From assembly GCA_035516155.1 (NCBI GenBank), contig DATJAP010000018.1:34822-98821 (forward strand): 64,000 bases of DNA. Reading direction: 5' to 3'. The DNA is from JAJYKN01 sp035516155. Lineage in GTDB: Bacteria > Nitrospirota > UBA9217. Made by a program: the position numbers and the translations under genes. The notes beneath the pieces are model-generated. The model ran no database searches. It worked only from the letters and a program-made list of their open reading frames with translations, and was not told the DNA's origin. Shown in pieces: positions 1 through 8,924 of the stretch (its first letter is position 1; every line of letters begins with the position of its first letter).

Positions 1-180
1 CACCAAGCCGATGCTAATCCCCGCCAGCGCCGCCTCGACAGGGCCGGTTAGCAGTCCGATGATGAACAGGACGGCTAGGGCAAGGTCTGGCTTGATGCCG
101 AAGACGGAGAGGGGATCGAGGAGGGTCGATTGAAACGGAATGATAAGCATCAGGATAAAGGCATATACGTACGGTTTCAT
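1..180 (-). CDS. mreD: rod shape-determining protein MreD (N-terminal 60 residues, cut by window edge)
   Basis: Only the first 60 codons are present; the gene runs off the left edge. The peptide starts MKPYVYAFILMLIIP and is very hydrophobic, as expected for this small inner-membrane protein of the elongasome. Its ATG overlaps the TGA stop of mreC as ATGA, so the two are translationally coupled. The identification rests mainly on position directly after mreB-mreC plus the membrane-helix composition. Confidence 0.85.
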   Translation of the reverse strand, partial: MKPYVYAFILMLIIPFQSTLLDPLSVFGIKPDLALAVLFIIGLLTGPVEAALAGISIGLV

Positions 181-983
181 TTCGTGAGTACCAGCGCTTC
201 TTCCAGGCGGGAAAACTGGACGGCGGGCTTGACCACGACGGTCTGGAATACCTCGGCCTCCCGTTTAACTACCTTGGCGACCGTTCCGACGGCAAGGCCT
301 TTCGGATAAATGCCGTCGAGTCCCGAGGTGACCACGAGGTCGCCTTCCTGAATGTCGGCATAGTAGGAAACGTATTTAAGGGCGCAGTTAACCAGCTTGC
401 CTTCGAGCAGGCCCTCTTCCCGGTTTCGTTGAACCATAACGGCGACCGTACTCCCGGGGTCGGTCAGGAGAAAAACTTTTGAGGTGCCGGGCAGAACCGT
501 CTCGACCCTGCCGACCACGCCGTCGGCCGTAATGACGGCCATGTCCTTCTGAATCTGGTCGTTGGAACCTTTATTGATAGTGACAGTGCTCGAGGCGGGT
601 GAGAGCTCTTTGCCGATGACTTGAACCGCGATTGTGGAGGGTGGCTGCAATTTCTTGAAGTTCAGCATCTCCCTGAGCCGGTTATTCTCGAGAAGGAGTT
701 CGCTCGTCTCCCCGTTTTTGATTCTCAGGCGGCCGATCTCCTCCTGGAGTTGCTGGTTCTCCTGCTCGGTGTTGACAAGAAAAATGTACTCTCTGCCGAT
801 CGACACGACGGTGTTGAACGGCCAGATTATAATGCGTTCGAGGAATCCTGAAACAGCGAGGACCGGTCTTTCCAGGAACGTGTACCGTCCCTTCTTGACC
901 TGCACGGTGACAAGCCAGAACAGGGTTGTGAAGAGAAGGAGAAGAATGATGCTTTTTTTGTTTTTTACAATAAACCCATTCAT
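177..983 (-). CDS. mreC: rod shape-determining protein MreC
   Basis: MreC is the periplasmic, membrane-anchored scaffold that links the MreB cytoskeleton to the cell-wall elongation enzymes. The 268 residues show the family layout: a short basic N-terminus (KNKK), one transmembrane helix at about 11-28, a coiled coil at about 70-108 (ENQQLQEEIGRLRIKN and following), then the beta-rich domain with the typical GSNDQIQKDMAVITADGVVG stretch. Length is normal. It lies 19 bp after mreB and overlaps mreD by 4 bp (ATGA), so it is the middle gene of an mreBCD operon. Confidence 0.95.
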   Translation of the reverse strand: MNGFIVKNKKSIILLLLFTTLFWLVTVQVKKGRYTFLERPVLAVSGFLERIIIWPFNTVVSIGREYIFLVNTEQENQQLQEEIGRLRIKNGETSELLLENNRLREMLNFKKLQPPSTIAVQVIGKELSPASSTVTINKGSNDQIQKDMAVITADGVVGRVETVLPGTSKVFLLTDPGSTVAVMVQRNREEGLLEGKLVNCALKYVSYYADIQEGDLVVTSGLDGIYPKGLAVGTVAKVVKREAEVFQTVVVKPAVQFSRLEEALVLTK

Positions 984-1002
984 CCCGCAGGCCGTTTCCG
1001 CA

Positions 1003-2028
1003 CTACATCATGACCTTTTTCAGGATCTGCTCATCATCGAGGACCTTGCCGGCTCCGAGCGCTACGCAGGTGAGCGGGTCCTCGGCGATGATGATCGGGA
1101 GCGATGTTTCCTCGCGCAAAAACACGTCCAGTCCTTTGAGCAGCGCGCCGCCCCCCGCAAGCACGATTCCCTTGTCCACGATGTCGGCCGAAAGCTCCGG
1201 CGGCGTATTTTCAAGGGCCAGCTTGATGCCGTTCAGGATCTGGCTGACCGGCTCCGCAAGCGACTCGCGCACCTCATCGTCATCGAGGATGAGCGTCTTG
1301 GGGATGCCTGATACGAGATCACGGCCCTTGATCTCCATGGTGTGACGGTCACTGTCTGTTTTATAGGCAGATCCCAGCTCCATCTTGATCGATTCTGCCA
1401 TCATCTCACCGATGAGCAGATTGTATTTCCGCTTGATGTAGTTGATGATAGCTTCATCCATCTTGTCGCCACCCACGCGGATGGCTTTGCTGTAAACAAC
1501 GCCGTCCATGGATATGACGGCGATGTCCGTGGTGCCGCCGCCGATGTCGACAATCATGTTCCCCGAGGGCTCCGATATGGGCAGGCCCGTTCCAATAGCC
1601 GCGGCCACGGGCTCTTCAATCAGGTAGACATCGCGTCCGCCCGAGGAAACCGCGGCGTCCTTGACGGCGCGCTGCTCCACCTGGGTGATGCCGGATGGAA
1701 CTCCGATAACAATCCGGGGCCGCATGAAGGATTTCCGGTTGTGCACGCGCTGGATGAAGTATTTGAGCATTTCCCCAGTATAGTCAAAGTCTGAAATGAC
1801 CCCATCCTTGATGGGGCGGATTGTTTTGACGTCGCCGGGCGTCCGACCGAGCATCCGCTTCGCCTCGGAGCCGACGGCAAGCACCTTCCCCGATTTGGAT
1901 GATATGGCGACTACGGAAGGCTCATTGCACACGATCCCTTTGCCCTTCACATACACCAGCGTGTTCGCGGTACCGAGATCGATGGCCATGTCGTTCGAGA
2001 ACCAGCCCATGATAGAATTAATGATCAT
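1003..2028 (-). CDS. mreB: rod shape-determining protein MreB (bacterial actin homologue)
   Basis: MreB forms ATP-dependent membrane-associated filaments that steer lateral cell-wall synthesis. The 341-residue protein has the phosphate-1 loop DLGTANTLVYVKG, the phosphate-2 region MIVDIGGGTTDIAVIS and the adenosine-side motif IVLAGGGALLKGLD. A second possible start is the Met of MGWFSNDMAIDLGTA, six residues in, which matches the usual family start; the upstream ATG has GGAG six bases before it. First gene of mreBCD. It lies 126 bp downstream of the RDD gene on the same strand, so read-through from there is possible. Confidence 0.97.
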   Translation of the reverse strand: MIINSIMGWFSNDMAIDLGTANTLVYVKGKGIVCNEPSVVAISSKSGKVLAVGSEAKRMLGRTPGDVKTIRPIKDGVISDFDYTGEMLKYFIQRVHNRKSFMRPRIVIGVPSGITQVEQRAVKDAAVSSGGRDVYLIEEPVAAAIGTGLPISEPSGNMIVDIGGGTTDIAVISMDGVVYSKAIRVGGDKMDEAIINYIKRKYNLLIGEMMAESIKMELGSAYKTDSDRHTMEIKGRDLVSGIPKTLILDDDEVRESLAEPVSQILNGIKLALENTPPELSADIVDKGIVLAGGGALLKGLDVFLREETSLPIIIAEDPLTCVALGAGKVLDDEQILKKVMM

Positions 2029-2154
2029 TGTCTCCAGAAACTCCTTTCAAAGAAACCTTCACCCCCCGCACCGGCGGAGCATACGAGTATGATTGAGAAG
2101 ACACCCACCAGCGCCGTCTGTGCTGCCGGATGACCGGTTCCGTGATGTTGTTCT

Positions 2155-2643
2155 TCAGGGCTGTCGCGTATCAAGCGTTGACGCCGCACCGGATGGATTT
2201 GCGACGGGATGGTGCTGCGGTTCCTCCGATGTCCGCGTTGCAAGAGGGGACTGCTGGACCACAACTGTTCGCGCAATCAGATCGCCGACGCGCATGCCTC
2301 GCTCATCGCCGATAGCGGCAAGGCACTCGGCGCCGACAACGAGTGGGCCAAGGACCCATCCTGCATAGGGAATCAAAAAGAGAAGATAGGCTGCGGCGTA
2401 AGTAACATTTCTGATGATGGATTCCCGGTATGAAACGGAAGGGCCGGAGGGCTCCGACGTTGTTACGCGGATGCCGATCAGCTTTTTCCCGATGCTCTGA
2501 TGTTCATACAGGCCGTCGCGAATAAGGATATATCCCGTGGCGGACAGAAAGCCAAGAACGTCCGGCAGCCGGGACAAGCCGACGATAAGCAGGAAATCCA
2601 CAAAGCCTGCAACCGCTCTGGTTGTTAAGTCTACCCGTTGCAA
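2155..2643 (-). CDS. RDD family membrane protein (TTG start)
   Basis: The protein has an RDD-type membrane domain: RxVAGFVDFLLIVG with the conserved arginine and aspartate of the first helix, a second helix, the GLYEHQSIGKKLIGIRV segment and a third hydrophobic pair around YAAAYLLFLIPYAGWVLGPLVV. The open frame extends upstream to 2958, but the start is placed at TTG 2643. AGGAGG stands 5 bases before that TTG, and a sigma-70 type promoter (see 2669-2697) lies directly upstream, inside the longer frame. This gives 162 residues. The function of RDD proteins is not uniform (some are ion exchangers), so none is assigned. Confidence 0.8.
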   Translation of the reverse strand: MQRVDLTTRAVAGFVDFLLIVGLSRLPDVLGFLSATGYILIRDGLYEHQSIGKKLIGIRVTTSEPSGPSVSYRESIIRNVTYAAAYLLFLIPYAGWVLGPLVVGAECLAAIGDERGMRVGDLIARTVVVQQSPLATRTSEEPQHHPVANPSGAASTLDTRQP

Positions 2644-2668
2644 GAAGCCTCCTGACCTAATCCGACTT

Positions 2669-2697
2669 ATAGTAGCAGAATACCTTAGCGAATTCAA
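2669..2697 (-). promoter_or_regulatory. sigma-70 type promoter for the RDD gene
   Basis: On the minus strand TTGAAT (2697-2692) and TACTAT (2674-2669) are separated by exactly 17 bases. Transcription would begin near 2662, leaving a leader of about 19 bases with AGGAGG ahead of the TTG start at 2643. Confidence 0.6.
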
Positions 2698-3147
2698 GAG
2701 CAAAAAGGCGGCTGGCAGGACCGGGAAGAGGATTTGCCGCAGAATGACCACGTCGTCTTCAGGACGCGTCTGGACTATTTCCGGCAGAGCGGCTATACTT
2801 GAGAAAACCGTTTGCGCCACAGGTAGAAAGCCTCGGGACTGCATGGAAACAGAATCGAACACAGAGAGATCGGTGAGTGTCGCAGAGCGCTGGGAACGGG
2901 TCGTGCAGCCCGAATCTTCAATGAATGCGAGCAGATCACCGACGGGGAACGGGACCAATTGTGATGTTGAGGATTTTTCCCCTCTGGATAAATGAGTAGG
3001 AGCTTTTCACTTCGAAAAGGTGTATAATTTGTCAGTTGATTCTTCGGAAGAGAAGCGGCGTTTCCTGGTGCAGAGAGACAGCCATCCCGACCGCCATTCC
3101 GCAGGGAGCGCACGTCTGTCCCCCCAGAGGGAAAAAGGAGAAGAGTT
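2698..3147. other. intergenic region between divergent genes
   Basis: I see no convincing gene here. Frames on both strands are open but show no recognisable protein and no fitting ribosome site. A TATAAT at 3023-3028 (plus strand) could serve as the -10 of the zinc-ribbon gene at 3148, though the -35 is poor. An AAGGAG lies 7 bases before that gene's ATG. Confidence 0.4.
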
Positions 3148-3549
3148 ATGTTGGAGAAACGTTCAGCGGGTGATAATATGTCGGCTTACTGTACAAAGTG
3201 CAAACTGTCTCTTGATCACGTCGTCGTGGCCGTTGACGGAGACACGATCGTCAAGGTAAAGTGCAAAACGTGCGGAAGCACGCACAAGTTCAAAGATCCC
3301 GCGGACGTTAAGAAACCTCGGACCGTGAAAAAGAAAGAGGACGCCGTGAAAGCTGCGGAAACCCTCTGGGAAGCCTGTCTGTCCGAGGCCAAGGGCAAGG
3401 AACGCACGTATGATATGGGGGGCAAGTACCGTATCGGCGACGTCGTTCTCCACAATACCTTCGGGAAAGGCGTCGTGAGAAAGATCTATATAAACAAATG
3501 CGACGTCATCTTCAAGGATAAAGAACGCCTGATGGCTTCGTCGAACTGA
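3148..3549 (+). CDS. conserved hypothetical zinc-ribbon protein with CarD/UvrD-like tail
   Basis: The 133-residue protein has two CxxC pairs (YCTKC near residue 14, KCKTC near residue 41) that look like a treble-clef or zinc-ribbon, then a lysine-rich linker, then a C-terminal segment YRIGDVVLHNTFGKGVVRKI. That last segment resembles the small beta-barrel tails of UvrD/PcrA and CarD that contact RNA polymerase. An internal ATG at residue 11 (MSAYCTKCKL) could be the true start, but AAGGAG favours 3148. A role in transcription or repair is inferred only from the tail; no enzyme motif is seen. Confidence 0.75.
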   Translation: MLEKRSAGDNMSAYCTKCKLSLDHVVVAVDGDTIVKVKCKTCGSTHKFKDPADVKKPRTVKKKEDAVKAAETLWEACLSEAKGKERTYDMGGKYRIGDVVLHNTFGKGVVRKIYINKCDVIFKDKERLMASSN

Positions 3550-3674
3550 CGAAGCTGTTTATTGCCGCGGACGTCGCGGGCCCGGAAGCGGCTGGTCGTG
3601 AAGGTGGACGGCCTCTCTCTGATGCTCACGGCGCCTGTGGGGTAAACATTCTGTAGATCGTTCACTCCTCTCTT

Positions 3675-4847
3675 ATGTTCAAAACTCCCATTCTCATCAC
3701 CTGTCCCAAAGGGATACCGCCTTTTCTTAAACAGGAGGTCCTTTCCCTAGGGTTCCCGGTTTTGTCCGAGAACATTGCGGGTGTTGAAACTGAAGGCACG
3801 CTTGATGACTGTCTGCGCCTGAACCTGTTTGTGCGTACCGGACACCGCGTGCTTTTTTTACTCAGGCAGTTTAGGGCAGCCAATGCCGATAGGCTGTACC
3901 GGCAGTTGACCGCTCTCAGGTGGGAGGATTTAATCCCCGATGATGGCTATGTCTGCGTCACCTCGAGCGTGGAAAACGCCAGCATCAGGGACCCCCGCTA
4001 TGCAACGCTGAAATGCAAGGACGCCATCGTCGACCGAATCAAGGAAAAGACCGGGAAGCGTCCCGACTCGGGATCGGAGCGGAACTGGACGGTCGTCCAT
4101 CTCTACTGGAAGGACGAGCAGTGCGCTGTGTACCTCGATACTTCGGGCGAACCGCTGTCGCGGCGCGGTTACCGGAAGATCCCTCTCAACGCGCCCATGC
4201 AGGAGACGCTGGCTGCAGCGGTCGTGCAGGCAATGGGGTGGGACGGCAGCAGCGCCTTTATCAACCCTATGTGCGGCAGCGGTACTCTTGCCATCGAAGC
4301 GGCGCTCGCCGGCCTTAACAGGGCGCCGGGACTGCTGCGGGGTAACTTCGGATTCATGCACCTAAAAGGTTATGACGAAAAGGTGTGGAGCGGGTTACGC
4401 GAGAAAGCCAGACAGGTATCGAGAAAATCCCTTTCCAGCAGGATTATCGCAACGGATTTCGATCCGACAGCCGTGGAGGCTGCCTGGAAGAACGCAACCA
4501 CCGCTGGCGTGGAGCATCTTATCGAATTTAGTGTGTGCGATTTCTCCGATACCCCGGTTCCGGAAAGCGACGGCGTGATCGTCATGAACCCGGCATACGG
4601 AGAACGGATGGGTGAGTGTGCGAAGCTTGAAGAGACTTATAAGAATATCGGTGATTTTTTAAAGCAACAATGCGGAGGGTATACGGGTTACGTTTTCACG
4701 GGAAACCCGGCCCTTGCGAAAAAGGTGAGCCTGAAGCCAAAGCGGGCCTGGCAGTTTTTTAATAGTAATATTGAATGTAGGCTGCTTGAATACGATCTCT
4801 ATAAAGGCAGTAGGAAGATCAAGAAGCCGAAATCAACGGCTGCCTGA
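3675..4847 (+). CDS. THUMP-domain class I RNA methyltransferase (RlmL N-terminal module/YpsC type)
   Basis: This family makes N2-methylguanine in 23S rRNA, using S-adenosylmethionine. The N-terminal third (to about residue 165) is the THUMP/ferredoxin-like RNA-binding region. The Rossmann domain shows the SAM-binding motif NPMCGSGTLAIEAAL (about 197) and a catalytic motif at about 308 reading NPAYGERMG where the family consensus is NPPYGER. The 390-residue length fits a stand-alone module and not the long enterobacterial RlmKL fusion. No clear ribosome site precedes the ATG. A site other than G2445 is possible. Confidence 0.88.
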   Translation: MFKTPILITCPKGIPPFLKQEVLSLGFPVLSENIAGVETEGTLDDCLRLNLFVRTGHRVLFLLRQFRAANADRLYRQLTALRWEDLIPDDGYVCVTSSVENASIRDPRYATLKCKDAIVDRIKEKTGKRPDSGSERNWTVVHLYWKDEQCAVYLDTSGEPLSRRGYRKIPLNAPMQETLAAAVVQAMGWDGSSAFINPMCGSGTLAIEAALAGLNRAPGLLRGNFGFMHLKGYDEKVWSGLREKARQVSRKSLSSRIIATDFDPTAVEAAWKNATTAGVEHLIEFSVCDFSDTPVPESDGVIVMNPAYGERMGECAKLEETYKNIGDFLKQQCGGYTGYVFTGNPALAKKVSLKPKRAWQFFNSNIECRLLEYDLYKGSRKIKKPKSTAA

Positions 4848-4975
4848 GACTGCGTGTTGTTATTTTTCTCTATATAATATCTCGTCCTCTCCCGGACGTC
4901 GGCATTGATGCATGTCAGAGGATGCCTCCAGCCTCCCCTTCTATAACGGCACATCTGCCGCCTCATCATGATCGC

Positions 4976-5689
4976 TTACTTTTTCACATCCACCAATAAC
5001 AGCTCGGCATCGTTTTCAGCAGCTACATCAATTGCTGTTTCTTCGGTGATCATGGCCGCGCCGAGGGTCGGCACTCTCGTGCTGTTTACAGTTATCGGTC
5101 CTCCCTCCAGCACGTAAAGATAGATGCCGCGACCAGTCTCAAGATCATAATGCTCGGTCTTCCCTGCATGCAGAAAACTGGAGAAAACCCTAGCATCGGA
5201 AACGATCGGCAGGCTGCCTTCATTCCGGTTTGATACAAGCGGAAGGAACCGGTCAGTTCTACTCGCTTTCTCGATTGCATTCTGTTCAACAGCGGGTTCG
5301 AGGCCTTGGCGGGAGGGGTAGAACCACATCTGGATAAACCACATTGGCTGGTCCGGACGGTTGTTGATCTCCGAATGCCACATGCCGCGGCCCACCGTCG
5401 TATGCTGTACCCCTCCTTGCTTGAGAACGCCGCCTCTGCCGCGCTCGTCCGCATGCCTGAATTCCCCGGCGGCAACATAGGTGACGACCTCGTTGTCTTT
5501 ATGGGGTTGGAGCGGCCAGACCGCGCCCGGTTTCAGCGTATCATCATTAAAGACGCGGAGCTCGCCAAAATCCTTAAATCGCGGGTCATAGTAATCGCCG
5601 AAGGCGAAATGCCACCTGCCGTGGAAGCTGCCGTTCTCAATCTCACCGTCGATCTGATAAATTTTATTGGGATCACGAACTTGAACCAT
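4976..5689 (-). CDS. pirin family protein (YhaK-like bicupin)
   Basis: A 237-residue pirin/bicupin. The N-terminus HFAFGDYYDPRFKDFGELRV matches the YhaK subgroup, and the first cupin carries EVVTYVAAGEFRHADE and GRGMWHSEIN. In classical pirins the metal is held by the sequence PHPHRGFE plus HxE; here the first histidine is replaced (QPHKDNE), leaving one histidine in that motif with the later HSE intact. Metal binding and any quercetinase activity are therefore uncertain. GGAAAGG precedes the ATG, and a TATAAT-like -10 lies at 5735-5740 on the minus strand. Confidence 0.88.
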   Translation of the reverse strand: MVQVRDPNKIYQIDGEIENGSFHGRWHFAFGDYYDPRFKDFGELRVFNDDTLKPGAVWPLQPHKDNEVVTYVAAGEFRHADERGRGGVLKQGGVQHTTVGRGMWHSEINNRPDQPMWFIQMWFYPSRQGLEPAVEQNAIEKASRTDRFLPLVSNRNEGSLPIVSDARVFSSFLHAGKTEHYDLETGRGIYLYVLEGGPITVNSTRVPTLGAAMITEETAIDVAAENDAELLLVDVKK

Positions 5690-6305
5690 GGACGTCCGCC
5701 TTTCCTTAAAACAGGAGCTCTATCCTTTTTTTATATTATACACCAGTTAGTATTAGTTCTTGCGGCTTGAGTCTGAAAGGTTGTTTTGCTCTTAGTCTTA
5801 CCCTCATGGTCGCGGAAAAAGAGATTGTCCTGATCGATATTGGGAGCTATTCAGGGTCAGGTCTTTAATCTTGGTGTTGGCTTCTTGAACCCTCGTCCTC
5901 GCATTCGTAGGCTTGAAGCGCCAAGAGGGTGTCAAGCGGAAAGGGTTGCTTTGTTTATGTGCAGGTTTTCTTCGCCAGAGATTATAGCCGAAGTATCCTC
6001 GCCCTACTATATAAATGATGAGCGAGCATTTAGTCACTTATATATGAAATGTTTAATTTTATGAGCGTATCAAGCCATATTAAATTCAGGGTTTATCCAA
6101 TAGAAAAGCAGAAAGAGACGTTCTCGAAATGGATGGGTTGCCAAAGTTGATTTTTTGGTGATGTGTCTCGTCAAAAACGGTGGCAAACCTCTTTGGGTTA
6201 CATTCCCCGAAGCGAATACGAGTCAATGTTTGAAACCCGGACTAGGAAAATCCCTGTCGGATTACTCTATTTGACTGTCTATCCAAGGGTGTAGATCCAA
6301 CTGCC
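5690..6305. other. 616-bp intergenic region with a possible transposase remnant
   Basis: No intact gene. The plus-strand stretch around 6160-6240 reads, in one frame after a stop codon, as KRWQTSLGYIPRSEYESMF. This resembles the C-terminal end of IS3-type integrase cores (consensus RxHSSLGYxSPxEYE). The rest of any such element is not recognisable. The remainder is AT-rich with the pirin promoter at its left edge. Confidence 0.35.
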
Positions 6306-7142
6306 TTACTGAACAGCGGTCTCTGCGAGCGCAATCGAGACAAGTATTATAAAGATAACCATATCAGCGCACATATGCGTTACCCAGGGCGCAAGCATGC
6401 CCTGGCTGCGTCGTCGCAGCCAGCCAAGCATGAATCCATAGGCAATAGTCATCGCTACCCCCGCGGCTCCTTTCGGGAAACCCTGCAGATAATGCATTGC
6501 GCCGAAGCTACCCGCCTGGACAAGGAGGGAGATAAAACCCGGGCCGAAGGCGCTGTCGAGCGCCTGCATGATTATTCCTCGATAGGCGAATTCCTCTATT
6601 GCGGCATTGCTAGCTGCAAAGGCAATGCCGGCAACGGGAAAAAGCCAGAGTGGCATGGCCGGTACGTTATGCAGTTGAACAGACAAGTCGGGTTTGAGTT
6701 TTACATACCACAGGACGAGAGCAATGCCCGCCGCTACAGAAATTATTGCGGCAGCGATGACAGTAGTTTTATCGGGAGCGCCTCTGCGGACCCAGAGGGC
6801 CGATGTTCTGAGAGCCGGCACCATCAAAACGATGATCCCGTAGCAAAGAATCGGAATGAGGAGGGAGAATGGCCATGAGCGCAGAGATGGATTAAGATAG
6901 GGCGCGACGATAAAAGCTTCCGTGAAGATTGAAAGATGCAATGCCTGAAGGTTTCGCGAGAGCAGCGCGGCCGCAATAAGCGGGAGCGAAGTTATTACCA
7001 TCCAGACGCTGATAGTCCGCGAAAAAGGAATTATCGTGAGAAGGAAGACGTCAATGACGATAATGGCTACACCGAAGGCGCCCGAACGGGGAGGGGGCTG
7101 GATCGGAGGGTCAGTGGCAATCATGGAAAGGAGCGAACGCAT
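6306..7142 (-). CDS. CPBP family intramembrane glutamic protease
   Basis: A 278-residue polytopic membrane protein with about eight hydrophobic segments and the ABI/CPBP (Rce1-like) signature: EEFAYRG at 183-189 (motif EExxxR), SFGAMH with His217 and a third motif THMCAD with His256. The family cleaves membrane proteins; many members act in bacteriocin immunity or regulated proteolysis, but the substrate is unknown. It begins 3 bp after the stop of the acyl-CoA ligase gene on the same strand, so the two are very likely co-transcribed. Confidence 0.9.
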   Translation of the reverse strand: MRSLLSMIATDPPIQPPPRSGAFGVAIIVIDVFLLTIIPFSRTISVWMVITSLPLIAAALLSRNLQALHLSIFTEAFIVAPYLNPSLRSWPFSLLIPILCYGIIVLMVPALRTSALWVRRGAPDKTTVIAAAIISVAAGIALVLWYVKLKPDLSVQLHNVPAMPLWLFPVAGIAFAASNAAIEEFAYRGIIMQALDSAFGPGFISLLVQAGSFGAMHYLQGFPKGAAGVAMTIAYGFMLGWLRRRSQGMLAPWVTHMCADMVIFIILVSIALAETAVQ

Positions 7143-7145
7143 ACG

Positions 7146-8681
7146 CTAGAACGAGGGGCGCGTTGTTTCTTTTTGGCGATAGAGCTTCCGGAGCTCTTTT
7201 TTCATGATTTTACCGGTCGCGGTCCTCGGAAGGTCCTCGGTGAAGATGAATCGGCGCGGGATTTTGTAGTGCGCAACGTGCTCGCTGAGATATCCGCGGA
7301 GCGCCTTGGGGGTGACCTGATAGCCCTTCTTCAGCACCACGTACATGATGGCCAGTTCCTTGCCCTCTTCTATTTCGTGGGGTACGCCGATCATCGAACA
7401 ATCCTTGACGGCTTCATGCCGATAGAGCACTTCCTCCACCTCATAGGGATAAACGTTGAGTCCATCAACGATGATCATGTCCTTTTTCCGGTCAATGATC
7501 CTGATGTGGCCCGACTGATCGATGGACGCCACGTCGCCCGTGTACAGCCAGCCATTCTTGAGGGTTTTCGCCGTGTCCTCCGGGTTGTTCAGATACCCCT
7601 GCATCACGTTCGGGCCCTTTACGAGCAATTCTCCCGCAATGCCGGGAGGAAGCTGGCAGCCACTGTCATCGACAATCTTGACTTCTATGCCCGGCAGCGG
7701 GAGTCCCACCGTGCCTGGTTTCCTTTTTTCTTTTTCCAAGGGGTTAATGGACACCACGGGAGAGGCTTCGGTCAAACCATAGCCTTCGAGAAGCGGCACT
7801 TTGAAAGCGCTCTCGAACTCATGGATCACTTTTACCGGCAGCGGCGCGGCTCCGGAAACACAGAGCCGGAGATTGAGCAGGAGCTTCACGAAGAAAGGCA
7901 TGTTCTTCTCCGCGAGAATCTTATAGACCGTGGGGATGGCGACGAACAGCGTGATTCTGTCGACAATAAGGCTTTTGATGACACGGGAGAAGGGCCTCAC
8001 CGAAGGAAGAAGCGATATCATCGCGCCGGTAATGAGCGGGAGGACAACACAGACTGTGTAGGTGAATGAATGAAACAGGGGCAGAAACACAACGAAGCGG
8101 TCCTTGTGCGTTACGTGGATGACTTCCGTGGCGGCTATGGCGTTCGTCAGGATGTTTCGGTGCGTTAGGAGCGCGCCCTTGGGCCGCCCCGTCGTCCCCG
8201 ATGTATAGAGGATGGTCGAGATATTATCAGCCGTGTGTGGTGGCAATTGGAATGCCTCCCCGGAGTGTTGCGCATGCGCCAATTCGCTAAGGATCAGAAA
8301 GGAGCGGCCGTCGGCGCGAGACAGTTTCTGAGCCGTGCCCGCGCAGTTGGCATCATAAAGACAGATCGTCACTTCGGCGTCTTTCAAGATGAAATCGATT
8401 TCCTCTGCGGTCAGAAGATTGTTGAGCGGCAGCACGATGCCGCCTCCCCGTATGATGCCGAAATAAGCCGCGATGTAGTGCGGGCAGTTATGGCAGAGAA
8501 GACCTACCCGGCTGCCCTGCTTCATGCCGCGCCGGACAAGCTCAAACGCGAATACCGTGGCTAGACGGTCTATTTCTTTGTAGGAGAATTTTTTGCCGTT
8601 GAACTTGATGAAAGTGGAGCGGGACGAGAGATCTGCGCGCCTCTGCAGAACCTGATCGAGGGGTATCATCTCTTTTAGCAT
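7146..8681 (-). CDS. AMP-forming acyl-CoA ligase (long-chain fatty acid-CoA ligase family)
   Basis: Activates a carboxylic acid, probably a fatty acid, to its CoA thioester through an acyl-adenylate. Motifs of the ANL superfamily are all present: the P-loop-like STILYTSGTTGRPKGALLTH, the A5 motif LLEGYGLTEASPVV, GWLYTGD, the hinge IDRKKDMI and the C-terminal catalytic lysine in PRTATGKIMKKELR. The ATG at 8681 (MLKEMIPLDQ) gives 511 residues. The frame is open to 8720, but that extension is cysteine- and phenylalanine-rich and precedes a TATACT element, so it is unlikely to be coding. The chain length of the substrate cannot be read from the sequence. Confidence 0.92.
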   Translation of the reverse strand: MLKEMIPLDQVLQRRADLSSRSTFIKFNGKKFSYKEIDRLATVFAFELVRRGMKQGSRVGLLCHNCPHYIAAYFGIIRGGGIVLPLNNLLTAEEIDFILKDAEVTICLYDANCAGTAQKLSRADGRSFLILSELAHAQHSGEAFQLPPHTADNISTILYTSGTTGRPKGALLTHRNILTNAIAATEVIHVTHKDRFVVFLPLFHSFTYTVCVVLPLITGAMISLLPSVRPFSRVIKSLIVDRITLFVAIPTVYKILAEKNMPFFVKLLLNLRLCVSGAAPLPVKVIHEFESAFKVPLLEGYGLTEASPVVSINPLEKEKRKPGTVGLPLPGIEVKIVDDSGCQLPPGIAGELLVKGPNVMQGYLNNPEDTAKTLKNGWLYTGDVASIDQSGHIRIIDRKKDMIIVDGLNVYPYEVEEVLYRHEAVKDCSMIGVPHEIEEGKELAIMYVVLKKGYQVTPKALRGYLSEHVAHYKIPRRFIFTEDLPRTATGKIMKKELRKLYRQKETTRPSF

Positions 8682-8799
8682 GCACAGGAGTATACCATAG
8701 TTGCATGAGAGGAAAAACAAAAAAACACATTGGCCCCAGAGCGCGAAAGCGGGAAATATAGAGGTCCTCCGACCCTCGTCCTGTGAATCGTCGCCATCC

Positions 8800-8828
8800 T
8801 TGACAAAGAGCTAGAGGTGGTCTATCTT
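8800..8828 (+). promoter_or_regulatory. sigma-70 type promoter of tpx
   Basis: TTGACA (8800-8805), a 17-base spacer and TATCTT (8823-8828). The start of transcription would be near 8835, giving a leader of about 90 bases before the tpx ATG at 8925. Confidence 0.75.
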
Positions 8829-8924
8829 TTTTTTAGAAGGAAACAAACGATTTTTTTGCTGTTATGGCGTTCTGCCAGGGAAAAAGTATTGCATTAAACC
8901 GTTTTTCGGGAAAGGAGCCTGAAT

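Noticed and set aside
634..1311. Plus-strand frame of 225 codons over mreC and mreB
   Set aside because: Exact antisense of two well-supported genes; no recognisable protein and low-complexity arginine-rich translation.
2644..2958. N-terminal extension of the RDD gene
   Set aside because: A clear promoter and AGGAGG-TTG lie inside it; the extension has no family similarity.
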